Positions 1 to 7,457 are shown, numbered from the stretch's first letter. The stretch: DNA of 32,963 bases from Sutterella sp. (GCA_020025965.1 JAHHRG010000020.1:1-32963), one strand, 5' to 3'. The notes: generated by a model from the sequence alone, not told the origin. Translations and numbers: made by a program.

Positions 1-18
1 TAATAAAGGAGACGAAAA

Positions 19-429
19 ATGAGATTTCGTCATCGCGCCGAGTCCGATCGCGACGCGGGCATCGACATGACCCCTTTGATCGATATCGTGTTCATCATGC
101 TGATTTTCTTCGTCCTGACGGCGAGTTTTGAAAATCAGCAGACGATTACGGTCGACCGACCGTCTGCCAATACGGTGGACCAGTCCGACAAGAAAGGGGC
201 CCTTATTGTGTCGATCGATGCGAGCGGCATGATTTGGTTTGAAAACAGAAATGTGGCAAAGCCCGAACTGACGGCCTTGATCCGCTACGCCATGGGCAGC
301 AAAACCATGACGGCTGTCGTTAATGCGGACAAGAAAGTTTCGTCGGGTCTTCTGATCGAAGTCGTCGATCAGATTCGCATGGCAGGAGTAGGTAATGTGG
401 CCATCGCAACTCAAACGGCAGAACGTTGA
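19..429 (+). CDS. exbD: ExbD/TolR-type biopolymer transport protein
   Basis: ExbD is the inner-membrane partner of ExbB that uses the proton gradient to power TonB. The 136-aa protein has the family layout: a short basic cytoplasmic N-terminus, one transmembrane helix (about residues 18-38) holding the essential membrane acid D22 in PLIDIVFI, and a periplasmic domain with the usual VNADKKV and VVDQIRMAGV stretches. Length is typical. The start is supported by AAAGGAGA a few bases upstream. The window opens with TAATAA just before this site, which may be the stop codon of an upstream exbB. The 3' end overlaps tonB by 35 bp, so the two are translationally coupled. The exbD-tonB-TPR order matches the Vibrio TonB2-type operon (established knowledge), which would place ttpC and exbB to the left. 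Confidence 0.93.
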   Translation: MRFRHRAESDRDAGIDMTPLIDIVFIMLIFFVLTASFENQQTITVDRPSANTVDQSDKKGALIVSIDASGMIWFENRNVAKPELTALIRYAMGSKTMTAVVNADKKVSSGLLIEVVDQIRMAGVGNVAIATQTAER

Positions 430-1063
430 CGGCGTTGGAGTCGTCGGGGGCGCAGCCTTAGTTACGCTTGTGCTCACGGTCTTGATCTACACGTTAACGG
501 GGGCGGGGTCCATTCACGAGCGTACGGCCCGCGGTTTGCCGCCCGTCTACGTGATTCAGGATCCTGAAGCAGCTGAGCCGGACGAACCCGAAGATGTGCC
601 GACGATGACGCAGGAGGCTTTGTCTGCTGCGCCGCCGCCTCCGGCACTGACTCTGAATTTCGAGTCTCCCGACGTTACGTCGAACGTGAATTTGCCCAAA
701 TACGAAGTGGGTCCCTTGACCGCCAACATTGTGGTGGCCGCCCCGCAGTTTGACTTCAACGCCTCAAGAACGACGACGGCTCCGACCGTTAATGTGACGA
801 GTACTTTGTCGGCCGCGAGGCCCACCTTCCGTGTGCCGCCACAGTATCCGATGAAGGCGAAGCAGCAGGGGATTGAGGGTTACGTCACGATGCACTTGTT
901 GATCAACCTCGAAGGGCGGGTCGACGAAGTGAAAGTGGTGAAAGAGTCTCCGGCGGGTGTTTTCAAGCAGTCGGCCATCCGAGCCGTACACCGCTGGCGT
1001 TTTGCCGCCCCCGAAAAGCCCGAATGGCAGAGGATAACGATCCGATATGAATTGGAAAAATAA
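395..1063 (+). CDS. tonB: TonB family energy transducer
   Basis: TonB spans the periplasm and passes ExbB/ExbD energy to outer-membrane receptors. The 222-aa protein has an N-terminal signal-anchor helix (about residues 14-36), an acidic and Pro-rich linker (about 49-85; PEAAEPDEPED, PPPP) that is short compared with E. coli TonB, and a C-terminal TonB domain (about 145-222). That domain has the typical PPQYPMKAKQQGIEGYV, a VVKESPAGVFKQSAIRAV-like core and final RWRFAAP. The start inside exbD is supported by GGCAGGAG six bases upstream. The gene overlaps exbD by 35 bp and the TPR gene by 17 bp, indicating one operon. The short linker and company fit a TonB2-type protein; the receptor it serves is not in the window. 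Confidence 0.9.
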   Translation: MWPSQLKRQNVDGVGVVGGAALVTLVLTVLIYTLTGAGSIHERTARGLPPVYVIQDPEAAEPDEPEDVPTMTQEALSAAPPPPALTLNFESPDVTSNVNLPKYEVGPLTANIVVAAPQFDFNASRTTTAPTVNVTSTLSAARPTFRVPPQYPMKAKQQGIEGYVTMHLLINLEGRVDEVKVVKESPAGVFKQSAIRAVHRWRFAAPEKPEWQRITIRYELEK

Positions 1064-2264
1064 ATTGATCGGGAAGGCTCTGGTCTTGGCGATGGCAACG
1101 GCACTTGTTGGTGTCGCACCGTCCGCTTGGGCCGGTGCCTATGAAGAGTATCAGTCGATTTCCCGGATTCTCGAAGAAAAGCCCGCGACGGCGAAGGAAG
1201 CGGTCGATCGCTTCGAAATGCGCTGGGCGAGGGGCACGCAGAGCGAACGTACTATGGCCGCTTACCTGCGACTTCGCGTATCGCTTTATCTCACTGACTA
1301 TAAGTCGGGCTTGGCTGCTGCGAAGAAATTGCTCGACCTTCATCCAGAACGGGATCAGAAGGTCGGACTATACAAGCTCTGCGCGCAGTTGTCCTACCAG
1401 ACGGAAATCTGGAAGGATGTCCTCCCTTACGTGACTCGTTGGGAAGAGACGGTTGGGAGCGATCAGAAAGCCGGCGAACCCTATGCGGAAATGGCGGCTT
1501 TGGCTGCTTATGCCCTGTGGCAGATGAACGATGCAAAAGCTTCGATTCCTTGGATGAAAAAGGCGTTTAATGCGTCTCCGAAAGAGGAGCGCGGGACTTT
1601 TCTCTTAGCTGCGTGGCAAAAGCTGGATGATGAGAAGGCTCAGTTGGCTTTTCTTCCCACTATGGTGAAACTCTACGGTCGCCCGATGTACTGGGCTCAG
1701 TGGGGTTATCTCACCTATGAAAACGGCAAACCCAAGAAGGCCCTGGATATTTTGTCCTCGGCTGACAAAGCCGGTCGTCTTCCGCCGAAGCTCTATCCGC
1801 TCTTGGTGGATTTGGAAATGAAAGAGGGCGCGGCCTCAAAGGCTGTGTCGATTCTTGTTAACAATCCGCGTCTTTTTGAACCGATGATGTATCGTAACCT
1901 TCTCATTGCCGCTTATTTAAAGACAGGTGACCGCGAGAAGGCTTTGGACGCGTCGTTGGCCCTCTTGAAGTCTCAGCCCGACGGGATGACGGGAGCAGCG
2001 CGTCGCATGAGTGAAGATACCGCCGCTCGGTTGGCTTTTGCCGAAGAAAAGTGGGCCTTGGCTTATGAAAAGACGGCGGCATTAGCAGAGCGTGACCAAA
2101 AGGATGCTAAAAAGGCCGACTTCTGGTGCTTTATGGCTGGCGTTGCCGCTTATGAACAGAAGGATTGGGCGGCTGCCCGTGCCATGTTCTCGCGAGTTTC
2201 CGACAAGAAGTTGGAAAAGGGTGCGAAAGCCTGGATCGAGCAGATCAATTTCTTAGCAGATTGA
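1047..2264 (+). CDS. Periplasmic TPR-repeat protein of the TonB operon
   Basis: A 405-aa exported protein of helical repeats. Residues 1-29 form a signal peptide (basic start, hydrophobic core, ending SAWAGA). The rest shows degenerate tetratricopeptide pairs, for example LAAAKKLLDLHPER, ALDASLALLKSQPDG and AARAMFSRVSDKKLEKGAKAW. It overlaps tonB by 17 bp and is followed at once by a terminator, so it is the last gene of the operon. TPR proteins end the TonB2 operons of Vibrio, where they assist TonB2-dependent uptake (established knowledge). The same role here is inferred from position and fold class, not from close sequence identity. The ATG is the first in frame; an AGAGGA lies rather far upstream, consistent with coupling to tonB. 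Confidence 0.8.
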   Translation: MNWKNKLIGKALVLAMATALVGVAPSAWAGAYEEYQSISRILEEKPATAKEAVDRFEMRWARGTQSERTMAAYLRLRVSLYLTDYKSGLAAAKKLLDLHPERDQKVGLYKLCAQLSYQTEIWKDVLPYVTRWEETVGSDQKAGEPYAEMAALAAYALWQMNDAKASIPWMKKAFNASPKEERGTFLLAAWQKLDDEKAQLAFLPTMVKLYGRPMYWAQWGYLTYENGKPKKALDILSSADKAGRLPPKLYPLLVDLEMKEGAASKAVSILVNNPRLFEPMMYRNLLIAAYLKTGDREKALDASLALLKSQPDGMTGAARRMSEDTAARLAFAEEKWALAYEKTAALAERDQKDAKKADFWCFMAGVAAYEQKDWAAARAMFSRVSDKKLEKGAKAWIEQINFLAD

Positions 2265-2291
2265 ACTTACGGCTGAGAAAACCACTCGCAG

Positions 2292-2332
2292 ACCGTCCGA
2301 TCGGAGAGTTGCCGATCGGGCGGTTTGTTTTA
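2292..2332 (+). terminator. Rho-independent terminator of the exbD-tonB-TPR operon
   Basis: A 13-bp stem (ACCGTCCGATCGG pairing with CCGATCGGGCGGT, one G-U pair) around a 7-base loop, followed by a T-rich run. It sits 27 bp after the TPR gene stop. Confidence 0.9.
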
Positions 2333-2364
2333 TCAGTTAGGAGTCATAAAAAGTCAAATAACGC

Positions 2365-2394
2365 TTGCAAATCTAAATAAGAATCATTATTATT
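2365..2394 (+). promoter_or_regulatory. Promoter overlapped by a Fur-box-like palindrome
   Basis: TTGCAA (2365-2370) and TATTAT (2388-2393) are spaced by 17 bp, a good sigma70 arrangement. A 19-bp near-palindrome, AATAAGAAT-C-ATTATTATT (2376-2394), covers the whole -10 region. It matches the classical Fur consensus at 13 of 19 positions and its two arms are complementary at 8 of 9. Binding of Fur-Fe(II) here would block transcription. The neighbouring TonB operon fits an iron theme. Fur itself is inferred; no binding data exist here. Confidence 0.6.
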
Positions 2395-2533
2395 TAGCTA
2401 TCGGATCGATGCATTCGAACAAACAAGCGGGTCTTTCGGTTTTCTTGCGGCTCATTGAGGAGGGCCGCTGAGGAAATCCAAAGACATTTTGAATAACAAC
2501 GCTGGCTGCAGCGAAGTGATAAAAAGGAAATGG

Positions 2534-2617
2534 ATGATGTCGCAAACTGCCAAGTTGATAACCGGTATTTTGTCAGCCTTCGGCTTAATGACTTGGACTG
2601 TGGGTCTTTGGTCCTGA
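2534..2617 (+). CDS. Candidate 27-aa single-helix membrane peptide
   Basis: The frame starts with two adjacent ATG codons behind AAAAAGGAAA, a fair ribosome site. It encodes a short polar start (MMSQTAK) followed by a continuous hydrophobic stretch (LITGILSAFGLMTWTVGLWS) that could form one membrane helix, then stops. The composition is that of small membrane proteins such as CydX- or KdpF-like subunits, but no family was recognised. It lies inside the short Fur-type transcription unit, so it would be made under iron limitation. An overlapping 38-aa frame from 2530 is less convincing because it is not membrane-like. Coding status is uncertain. Confidence 0.4.
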   Translation: MMSQTAKLITGILSAFGLMTWTVGLWS

Positions 2618-2675
2618 TCCTGCCTCAGCCTGCAGCGTATATATGAGCCCGTCTCCTAGTTTCCGGGCTCAGAAG

Positions 2676-2708
2676 AAGAGTTTCGCAGAGATGCGAAACT
2701 CTTTTTTA
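2676..2708 (+). terminator. Strong rho-independent terminator
   Basis: A perfect 12-bp stem, AAGAGTTTCGCA / TGCGAAACTCTT, around a GAGA tetraloop, followed by a run of T. It ends the short Fur-type transcript and separates it from the lipoprotein gene. Confidence 0.9.
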
Positions 2709-2810
2709 TACGTATTGAGATATCGTCACTGTGCCTCAAGGACTCGAAAAGGGCTACGATAATCTGTTGTTTAGCAGCCAAAGGCCCGATACGCGAATGT
2801 GGCGATTCGT

Positions 2811-2816
2811 TACAAT
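2811..2816 (+). promoter_or_regulatory. Likely -10 element of the lipoprotein gene
   Basis: TACAAT lies 36 bp before the lipoprotein start. No good -35 was found. A small dyad, CGAAT-N6-ATTCG (2794-2809), lies directly upstream and may be an operator. Confidence 0.35.
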
Positions 2817-2851
2817 CTAAAAACCTCATTATTTTTTAGGATCACTTCCTC

Positions 2852-3325
2852 ATGACCAAGACCCAGATCGCTTCGCTTCTCATCAGCCTTCCGATCGTTC
2901 TCTCGGGCTGCGCGCAGATCGAAAACCAGTACGCCGCCTTCTTCGGTGAAGAACCTACAGTGGAAGAAACGGTGCCCGTCGAAGCGACGCCGGCCGCAGA
3001 AGAAGAGGTGCGTCATGCGCCGATCGTGATCGAAAAACAGAAACGTCCGGTGCTCTCCCAGCGCTTCAAGGTTTTCCAGACGCTTGAAAAAGGTGCTCTG
3101 GCAAATCTCTGCAAGCCGGGCGATACGGATCGCTGCACTGGCATGATTGTTTATTTGGAAGCTAACGTTGACTCGATGCTCTATGACGAAAAGAACGTCT
3201 ACGTGGCCAACCCCGTGGTGACGAGCACGTGGAAATACGTTGACCGCGGCGACTTGAAGCGTACCGTCCCCGTTGTCTCGGACTATAAGTTCCACCGCGG
3301 CGACAAGGTTGAACCGCTTCAGTAA
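2852..3325 (+). CDS. Hypothetical lipoprotein
   Basis: A 157-aa protein with a lipoprotein signal peptide: hydrophobic segment ending in the lipobox LSGC, so C20 would be lipidated. After it comes an acidic, Glu/Val/Ala/Pro-rich stretch (about residues 31-56) that looks like a flexible linker, then a compact domain (about 70-157) with two cysteines (CKPGDTDRC) that could form a disulfide in the periplasm. No family was recognised. Position 2 is Thr, and Ala follows the lipidated Cys, which does not favour the enteric Asp+2 inner-membrane retention rule, so the outer membrane is more likely. It is a single-gene unit with its own -10 element and terminator. Translation signal: AGGA about ten bases before the ATG. 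Confidence 0.75.
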   Translation: MTKTQIASLLISLPIVLSGCAQIENQYAAFFGEEPTVEETVPVEATPAAEEEVRHAPIVIEKQKRPVLSQRFKVFQTLEKGALANLCKPGDTDRCTGMIVYLEANVDSMLYDEKNVYVANPVVTSTWKYVDRGDLKRTVPVVSDYKFHRGDKVEPLQ

Positions 3326-3347
3326 ACGGACATTCGCTTCACACAAG

Positions 3348-3384
3348 ACCGACGCAAATGCACATTGCGTCGGTTTTCTTTTTC
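3348..3384 (+). terminator. Rho-independent terminator of the lipoprotein gene
   Basis: A perfect 10-bp stem, ACCGACGCAA / TTGCGTCGGT, with a 7-base loop, followed by TTTCTTTTTC. Confidence 0.9.
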
Positions 3385-3482
3385 CCGGCGGACGGAAAGC
3401 GAGAATGTTTCAATGCGAGGTGCATTTTCGTCGCTTAAGATTTCCGTTTGGAAAGATAGCTAAACTCTCCTGAGAATTATCT

Positions 3483-3505
3483 GAGGGGCGGTACGTATCG
3501 CCCTC
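3483..3505 (+). promoter_or_regulatory. Stem-loop in the leader of the thioredoxin gene
   Basis: GAGGGGCG and CGCCCTC pair with one bulge around an 8-base loop, 30 bp before the thioredoxin start. It is not followed by a T run, so it is not a standard terminator; it may stabilise the mRNA leader. Another small dyad, TTTCC-N4-GGAAA, lies at 3441-3454. Confidence 0.3.
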
Positions 3506-3534
3506 CCGACACAAAAACAACAAAGGACCCCATC

Positions 3535-3942
3535 ATGCGTCAGATTTCCCAGACGTTTTTCTCCGCCGCGCTTACGCTCGGTCTTGCCGCTTTTTCGCTG
3601 ACGGCCGATGCCGCGCTCGAAGGCCCGATTCCCACGAAGGGTATGCCCACGGTGGCCTCATTCGGTTCCGACGGTTGCGCCCCTTGTAAGCTCATGCTCC
3701 CGGTGTTGGAAAAGCTTGATAAGGAATTCGAAGGCCGTGTGGCCATCCGTTACCTCAATCTCACGGATTATCCCGAATTGGCGGATTACTTCAAGATCTC
3801 GAGCGTTCCGACCCAGATTTTCTACGACCATACGGGCAAGGAAATCGGCTGGCATGTGGGCTTTATTGATGAAGGCAGCATCCGCGAAGCCATCGACGGT
3901 ATGTTAGCCGAACAGAAAAAGACCGATAAGAAGGCTAAGTAA
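3535..3942 (+). CDS. Periplasmic thioredoxin-fold protein
   Basis: A 135-aa exported thioredoxin. Residues 1-27 are a signal peptide (MRQISQTFFS... ending TADAA). The active-site pair is C48-A-P-C51 in FGSDGCAPCKLMLP, and the cis-proline loop is SVPTQIFY (P92). The overall size after cleavage is that of a minimal thioredoxin. It would exchange disulfides with envelope proteins, probably kept reduced by a DsbD/CcdA-type donor not present in this window. CAPC differs from the CGPC of cytoplasmic thioredoxin; the Ala-Pro dipeptide is frequent in periplasmic reductants. The C-terminus is Lys-rich. AAAGGA precedes the start at normal spacing. It is a single-gene unit between two terminators. It could serve cytochrome c maturation or methionine/cysteine repair; context does not decide. 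Confidence 0.87.
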   Translation: MRQISQTFFSAALTLGLAAFSLTADAALEGPIPTKGMPTVASFGSDGCAPCKLMLPVLEKLDKEFEGRVAIRYLNLTDYPELADYFKISSVPTQIFYDHTGKEIGWHVGFIDEGSIREAIDGMLAEQKKTDKKAK

Positions 3943-3984
3943 GAAAGCCCGTCACCCAACGCGCATTGAAGCGATCGGTAATTT

Positions 3985-4025
3985 AAGAGCCGCCCGGAAA
4001 CTGAACTTCGGGTGGCTCTTTGCTT
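3985..4025 (+). terminator. Rho-independent terminator of the thioredoxin gene
   Basis: AAGAGCCGCCCG pairs with CGGGTGGCTCTT (one G-U) and is followed by a short T-rich tract. Confidence 0.85.
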
Positions 4026-4061
4026 TATGGATTGCTCGAAAGCGTCGACACCGGTGAAAAG

Positions 4062-4111
4062 TTAAGATCGCTTATAAGAAACGTAGAATTTTCGGAAAAT
4101 CTCGGTAGAAT
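4062..4111 (+). promoter_or_regulatory. Promoter region of the first paralogue gene
   Basis: TTAAGA (4062-4067) and TAGAAT (4084-4089) with a 16-bp spacer make a reasonable promoter. A second -10-like TAGAAT lies at 4106-4111 inside the string TAGAATGAAAAG, which recurs word for word upstream of the third paralogue (7446-7457). Which of the two is used cannot be told from sequence. Confidence 0.45.
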
Positions 4112-4219
4112 GAAAAGCACGCTTTTTTTTCGCTCTGCTTGTCGGTTGCCGCTCTTGCTCTCGGTGATACGGGGTGCCGCCGGACCGATTCTTCGGAGCT
4201 CTACCTTTTCGGATAGAAC

Positions 4220-5938
4220 ATGACCATTATTGAGGCAATCAAGCTTTGGCCCGACGAACTTGCCGGTCCCGTCTGCCGCTATTTCGAAGTCTCCGACAAA
4301 TTCATGAGTACGTTCTACGACAAGATTGTCGAAGCGTATGAGTCAGTCAAGGAACTCGACACAAAGGAAGCCGAAGAGATCAAAAAACGATTGACCGAAA
4401 AGAGACTCATCATCGAGAGCGTGCGTCAATTGGTTGAACCTACCGAGGAAGTCCGAGCTTATTGGCACGCTCGCGGCGAAAGCTTTACGCATGTCGGTAA
4501 GGAACCGGGCGAGGGGGCCAAATTCCTTCAGGATTTCGTTCTTTTTTCCCGCCGTTTGGAGGCGGAAAAGCCTCAGGATGACGACCTGGTTCTCCACTAC
4601 CTCCTTGTCGTTTACATGTGTATGCGCGGGATTTCCCGTCACGAACTTTTCCAGTTGCATCTCCCTGAAGTCGATCAGCGTCACTTCACGTATTTGTCGC
4701 TTGTTTTCGATCGTCTGCAGTATGCGATGCGGGATTTGGAAGACACTTCGATTGTTGTTCGCAAGTATTACCCTGAAGACGACTCGCCCTTGGATGTCGG
4801 CCAGTACGGCTTCGATATTCCAAACTATGAGAGAGTTAGGACCGAAATTAAACTGCTTAAAGAGCCTGAAAGGGTACTTCTCGCCATGATTGTGCGACAG
4901 TATTGTCGCCGTTTGAAGGAGCGTTTCCCTGACCTCACGATCTTTCAGTATCGCCTGCGCCATATGGGGAGCGAAGGGATCGTGTCGGTGTCGATGAAGG
5001 CGATTCCGCTCATTGAGCAGTTGGCCGAAGATTTGAATGTCGAAACGCCCGAGGGCCGCGAACTCGAATACCTGATGAAAGAGGGCTTTGTCGATCCGAT
5101 CCTCGCTTTCCGGTCCCATTCGATTTTGCGTTATGCCACTTCTCAGGCTTGGCCTTTGGCGAGTCTCTTGAGAATTGCGAACCTGCATCTCATCTTTGTG
5201 CTTGACGAAAAGCGTGATCTTTCGGCGACGGAATTTTTGGATTTTATCTATAACGATTCGATTGATGAAGAGACGATTCGACGCAATGTAACGAAAGAAA
5301 AGGGTCTGACGGAAAGCGTTGCACAAAATCTCGCGGCTTTGTGTCAGGTGGCGCCGAGCCCCTTGGTTCGAGCTTTGGCCGCATCTTTTGAACTGGTTGT
5401 GCCCGTTCTCGAAGCTCTCATTGTCGAATCCGATCGAAGCCTCGCACAACTTTTTGCCGGTACGCCCGTCGAACATTTTGACGACAACGGCGTCAAGCAG
5501 CTCTTCAAGGGGGGGAAGCGATTCCTCACGGATTTTGTGAAGGAATGTCCGCGCGAAACTTTCCCGACGGGGAGGGCGCATCTCACGCAGATCGTGACTG
5601 AGGAAACGCCTTTACTCAAAAATCATATTAGCGAGACCTGCGATACGTTGTCGGATCACGACGCTCGTGAAGTTTTCCGAGCGCTTATTGCTTTCTGGTC
5701 CGTGGCGGTGGTGCTGATGCGCCGGGCGACGGCTAATCGTGAGACCTTGTCGTCAAAGATTGACCTTGAAGTGCTTGATACGAATTTCCGCTTTATCGTG
5801 ACGGGCACAAGCGATTTGATCCGACGTTTCGATATTCTTGATATGACGGGAGAAGAGGGCGGCACAGAAACTGACGACGGTGTGAAGGTAAAGCCTGTCG
5901 GCTCGGACGACATGCCGCCACCGTCGATGTTGAATTAG
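4220..5938 (+). CDS. Unrecognised helical protein, paralogue 1 of 3 (572 aa)
   Basis: No known family was recognised. The protein is mainly helical, without signal peptide or clear membrane helices, so probably cytoplasmic. It shares a pattern with the next two genes: an N-terminal IKLWPDE motif, a central PLDVG followed by an ER-x-L-LAMIV helix (about residues 190-230), a later segment with AFRSHS...WPLASLLRIA...LDEKRDL (about 300-345), and an acidic, disordered-looking tail after about residue 545. The third paralogue matches along the full length; the second covers only the first two thirds. The gene is monocistronic, with its own promoter and a 304-bp gap after it. The ribosome site is weak (GGATAG). 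A scaffold or regulatory role could be imagined, but nothing in the sequence shows catalysis. Confidence 0.75.
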   Translation: MTIIEAIKLWPDELAGPVCRYFEVSDKFMSTFYDKIVEAYESVKELDTKEAEEIKKRLTEKRLIIESVRQLVEPTEEVRAYWHARGESFTHVGKEPGEGAKFLQDFVLFSRRLEAEKPQDDDLVLHYLLVVYMCMRGISRHELFQLHLPEVDQRHFTYLSLVFDRLQYAMRDLEDTSIVVRKYYPEDDSPLDVGQYGFDIPNYERVRTEIKLLKEPERVLLAMIVRQYCRRLKERFPDLTIFQYRLRHMGSEGIVSVSMKAIPLIEQLAEDLNVETPEGRELEYLMKEGFVDPILAFRSHSILRYATSQAWPLASLLRIANLHLIFVLDEKRDLSATEFLDFIYNDSIDEETIRRNVTKEKGLTESVAQNLAALCQVAPSPLVRALAASFELVVPVLEALIVESDRSLAQLFAGTPVEHFDDNGVKQLFKGGKRFLTDFVKECPRETFPTGRAHLTQIVTEETPLLKNHISETCDTLSDHDAREVFRALIAFWSVAVVLMRRATANRETLSSKIDLEVLDTNFRFIVTGTSDLIRRFDILDMTGEEGGTETDDGVKVKPVGSDDMPPPSMLN

Positions 5939-6134
5939 GTGCCGATACGGAAGACGACCACGCTCGGAGACTGAGTCGGAAGCGGGTTTTTCAAATAATT
6001 CTGAACAAATCGTTGAGTATCGCTCTGACGACGAATTAGCTAAAATTTGATATCCTTAAAAGAACGTTCCTAAATGACGTGTAAGAATTGAGAAAAAATA
6101 AGTTTTCTTGCAATAGCCGAGCTTTTGTCATGAA

Positions 6135-6190
6135 ATGAACGCTGGTTCATGTCTTTTTAAATAACAAAATTGTCTATACTGTTATTTAAA
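6135..6190 (+). promoter_or_regulatory. Tandem operator-like dyads and -10 of the second paralogue
   Basis: In the 304-bp gap 5939-6242 two inverted repeats lie side by side: ATGAAC-N4-GTTCAT (6135-6150) and a perfect 11-bp pair TTTAAATAACA-N13-TGTTATTTAAA (6156-6190). A good -10, TATACT (6175-6180), sits within the second dyad, so a bound regulator would probably block the polymerase. The rest of the gap is AT-rich with no gene visible. No matching regulator is encoded nearby. Confidence 0.5.
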
Positions 6191-6242
6191 CCAAATAGCA
6201 AATTTTTTCCGAACCCTGTCGAGAAGAAAAGAGTGGCGGAAG

Positions 6243-7385
6243 ATGAACAACAGTGAACTGAAATTGATTGATCCTACACGCGGACAGAAGGTATTCCTCA
6301 AGAGAATGAGCCAGCCTGCCAAAAGCACGTTCTGTACGTATCTGTTCACACTCAAAGAATTGATTTTTCATTATCTTCGCTGGACCGACGATCGGCTTGA
6401 GATGGAAAATCCAAGCCCGGAAGAACGCGAACGCTTGTTAACCGTGCGCGCGAGCCTGATGCCGGCCTACAAAGCGCTCCTGCCTACGTCTGCCGAAAAG
6501 CGCTGGGCGGAAAAGTGGCATCTTCACTTCAATCCTATCCCGACGGAAGAGTCTGTCTCCGATGCACTGAACACGCTGGTCGCCGCCCTCGAAGGGATTG
6601 AAGATGACGAACGCGAGGATCTTTTTGCCATTCTCACTTCAATCTGGCGCTGTGCTAGAGACAGTGCCGATGATCCGGCTTGGTTGATCGAATTTACAGG
6701 CTCGCAACTGATCGAACTCAATTATTACCACCGTCTCGCGGTTCTTGTTTGGAAGCGAATGACCGGGCTGTTAGACGATCGCGAATGGGCTGCTGCTGCA
6801 TTTTCCTATGCGCAGCGTCCCTTGAGACGTGATTTGTTCTACCATACGGACAATTCCGTCGAATGCTTCCGCAGGGCGATCGGTAAGTTGAGTTTCCGCG
6901 CGGCCGAAACGGCGCTATTGATTTTCCGTGACTTCTTTGACCATCTCGAAGCATTTTCCGAGAGTAAACGTGCAACATTTCGTGCGGATGCGAAAAAGAA
7001 TCTTTCGCCAGAGGACTTCGCTTATGTGATGTCGACGCTCGATAATCTGAAGATCATCGTTGACGAAGCCCGCGAGGCACACCCCGGAACCGCTAAAAAA
7101 CGTTTTGACGAACTTCGTTTAGTGGTGAATTTCGAAGCGTCATTGAATGCCTTGAGAAAGCGTGCCATTTACGGGCATTCCTTTACCTATGCATTCCCGT
7201 TGGTGAGCCCAGTCCAGGTGCTTTATCTGGCGGCCGGCAAGATCGGTGTCGCTGAAGATTCGATTTTCTTTGACTTTTCGCGTCTTATTCTGAATCCGCA
7301 TCTCGATCGAGTGACGCATTTGCGCAATGTGAATCGTCCGTTTTTTGCCGGCATTGTTCACCTTGATCCGATGACGCTCAACTGA
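6243..7385 (+). CDS. Unrecognised helical protein, paralogue 2 of 3 (380 aa, short form)
   Basis: No family recognised. It belongs with its neighbours on three anchor points: the N-terminal LKLIDP motif, RPL-x(4)-Y followed by FRRAIGKLSFRAAETALLIFRDF (about residues 190-230), and RKRAIYGHSF...FPLVSPVQVLYLA (about 305-330). It ends about 240 residues earlier than paralogues 1 and 3, lacking their C-terminal helical half and acidic tail. The reading frame is intact, so this may be a natural short form rather than a broken gene. It is Trp- and acid-rich with no signal peptide, so cytoplasmic. The start codon follows GGCGGAAG closely. It has its own operator-rich promoter and a terminator, so it can be regulated apart from its paralogues. 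Confidence 0.72.
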   Translation: MNNSELKLIDPTRGQKVFLKRMSQPAKSTFCTYLFTLKELIFHYLRWTDDRLEMENPSPEERERLLTVRASLMPAYKALLPTSAEKRWAEKWHLHFNPIPTEESVSDALNTLVAALEGIEDDEREDLFAILTSIWRCARDSADDPAWLIEFTGSQLIELNYYHRLAVLVWKRMTGLLDDREWAAAAFSYAQRPLRRDLFYHTDNSVECFRRAIGKLSFRAAETALLIFRDFFDHLEAFSESKRATFRADAKKNLSPEDFAYVMSTLDNLKIIVDEAREAHPGTAKKRFDELRLVVNFEASLNALRKRAIYGHSFTYAFPLVSPVQVLYLAAGKIGVAEDSIFFDFSRLILNPHLDRVTHLRNVNRPFFAGIVHLDPMTLN

Positions 7386-7410
7386 GCGCATTTGGCGAAC
7401 CGAGCTGAGT

Positions 7411-7443
7411 AATCCCCGTTTTTCGCAGAAGTCGGGGGTTTCC
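7411..7443 (+). terminator. Probable terminator of the second paralogue
   Basis: AATCCCCG pairs with CGGGGGTT (one G-U) around a 14-base loop, followed by TTTCC. The stem is modest and the T run short. Confidence 0.55.
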
Positions 7444-7445
7444 GT

Positions 7446-7457
7446 TAGAATGAAAAG
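7446..7457 (+). promoter_or_regulatory. Likely -10 region of the third paralogue
   Basis: TAGAAT (7446-7451) starts the 12-base string TAGAATGAAAAG, also present upstream of the first paralogue. No good -35 was found. Confidence 0.35.

Larger units (their letters stand above)
2400..2708 (+). ncRNA. Candidate short Fur-controlled transcript (sRNA or peptide mRNA)
   Basis: From the expected start near 2400 to the terminator at 2676-2708 there is room for a transcript of about 300 nt with no normal-sized gene. It contains two tiny reading frames: a 20-aa one at 2409-2471 without a clear ribosome site, and a more convincing 27-aa one at 2534-2617. The 3' part holds two stem-loops, GAGCCCG/CGGGCTC (2645-2671) and the terminator, a layout common for small RNAs. 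A Fur-repressed small RNA in the manner of RyhB or PrrF is one option; no sequence kinship with those was recognised. The boundaries are inferred from promoter and terminator only. Confidence 0.45.

Noticed and set aside
4020..4223. A 67-codon frame before the first paralogue
   Set aside because: It begins inside the T tract of the thioredoxin terminator and runs through the promoter region; no ribosome site.
4343..5581. A 412-codon minus-strand frame inside the first paralogue
   Set aside because: The plus-strand product shows homology to two neighbours; the antisense one is Arg/Phe-rich without family features. The same holds for 7445-8509 minus.
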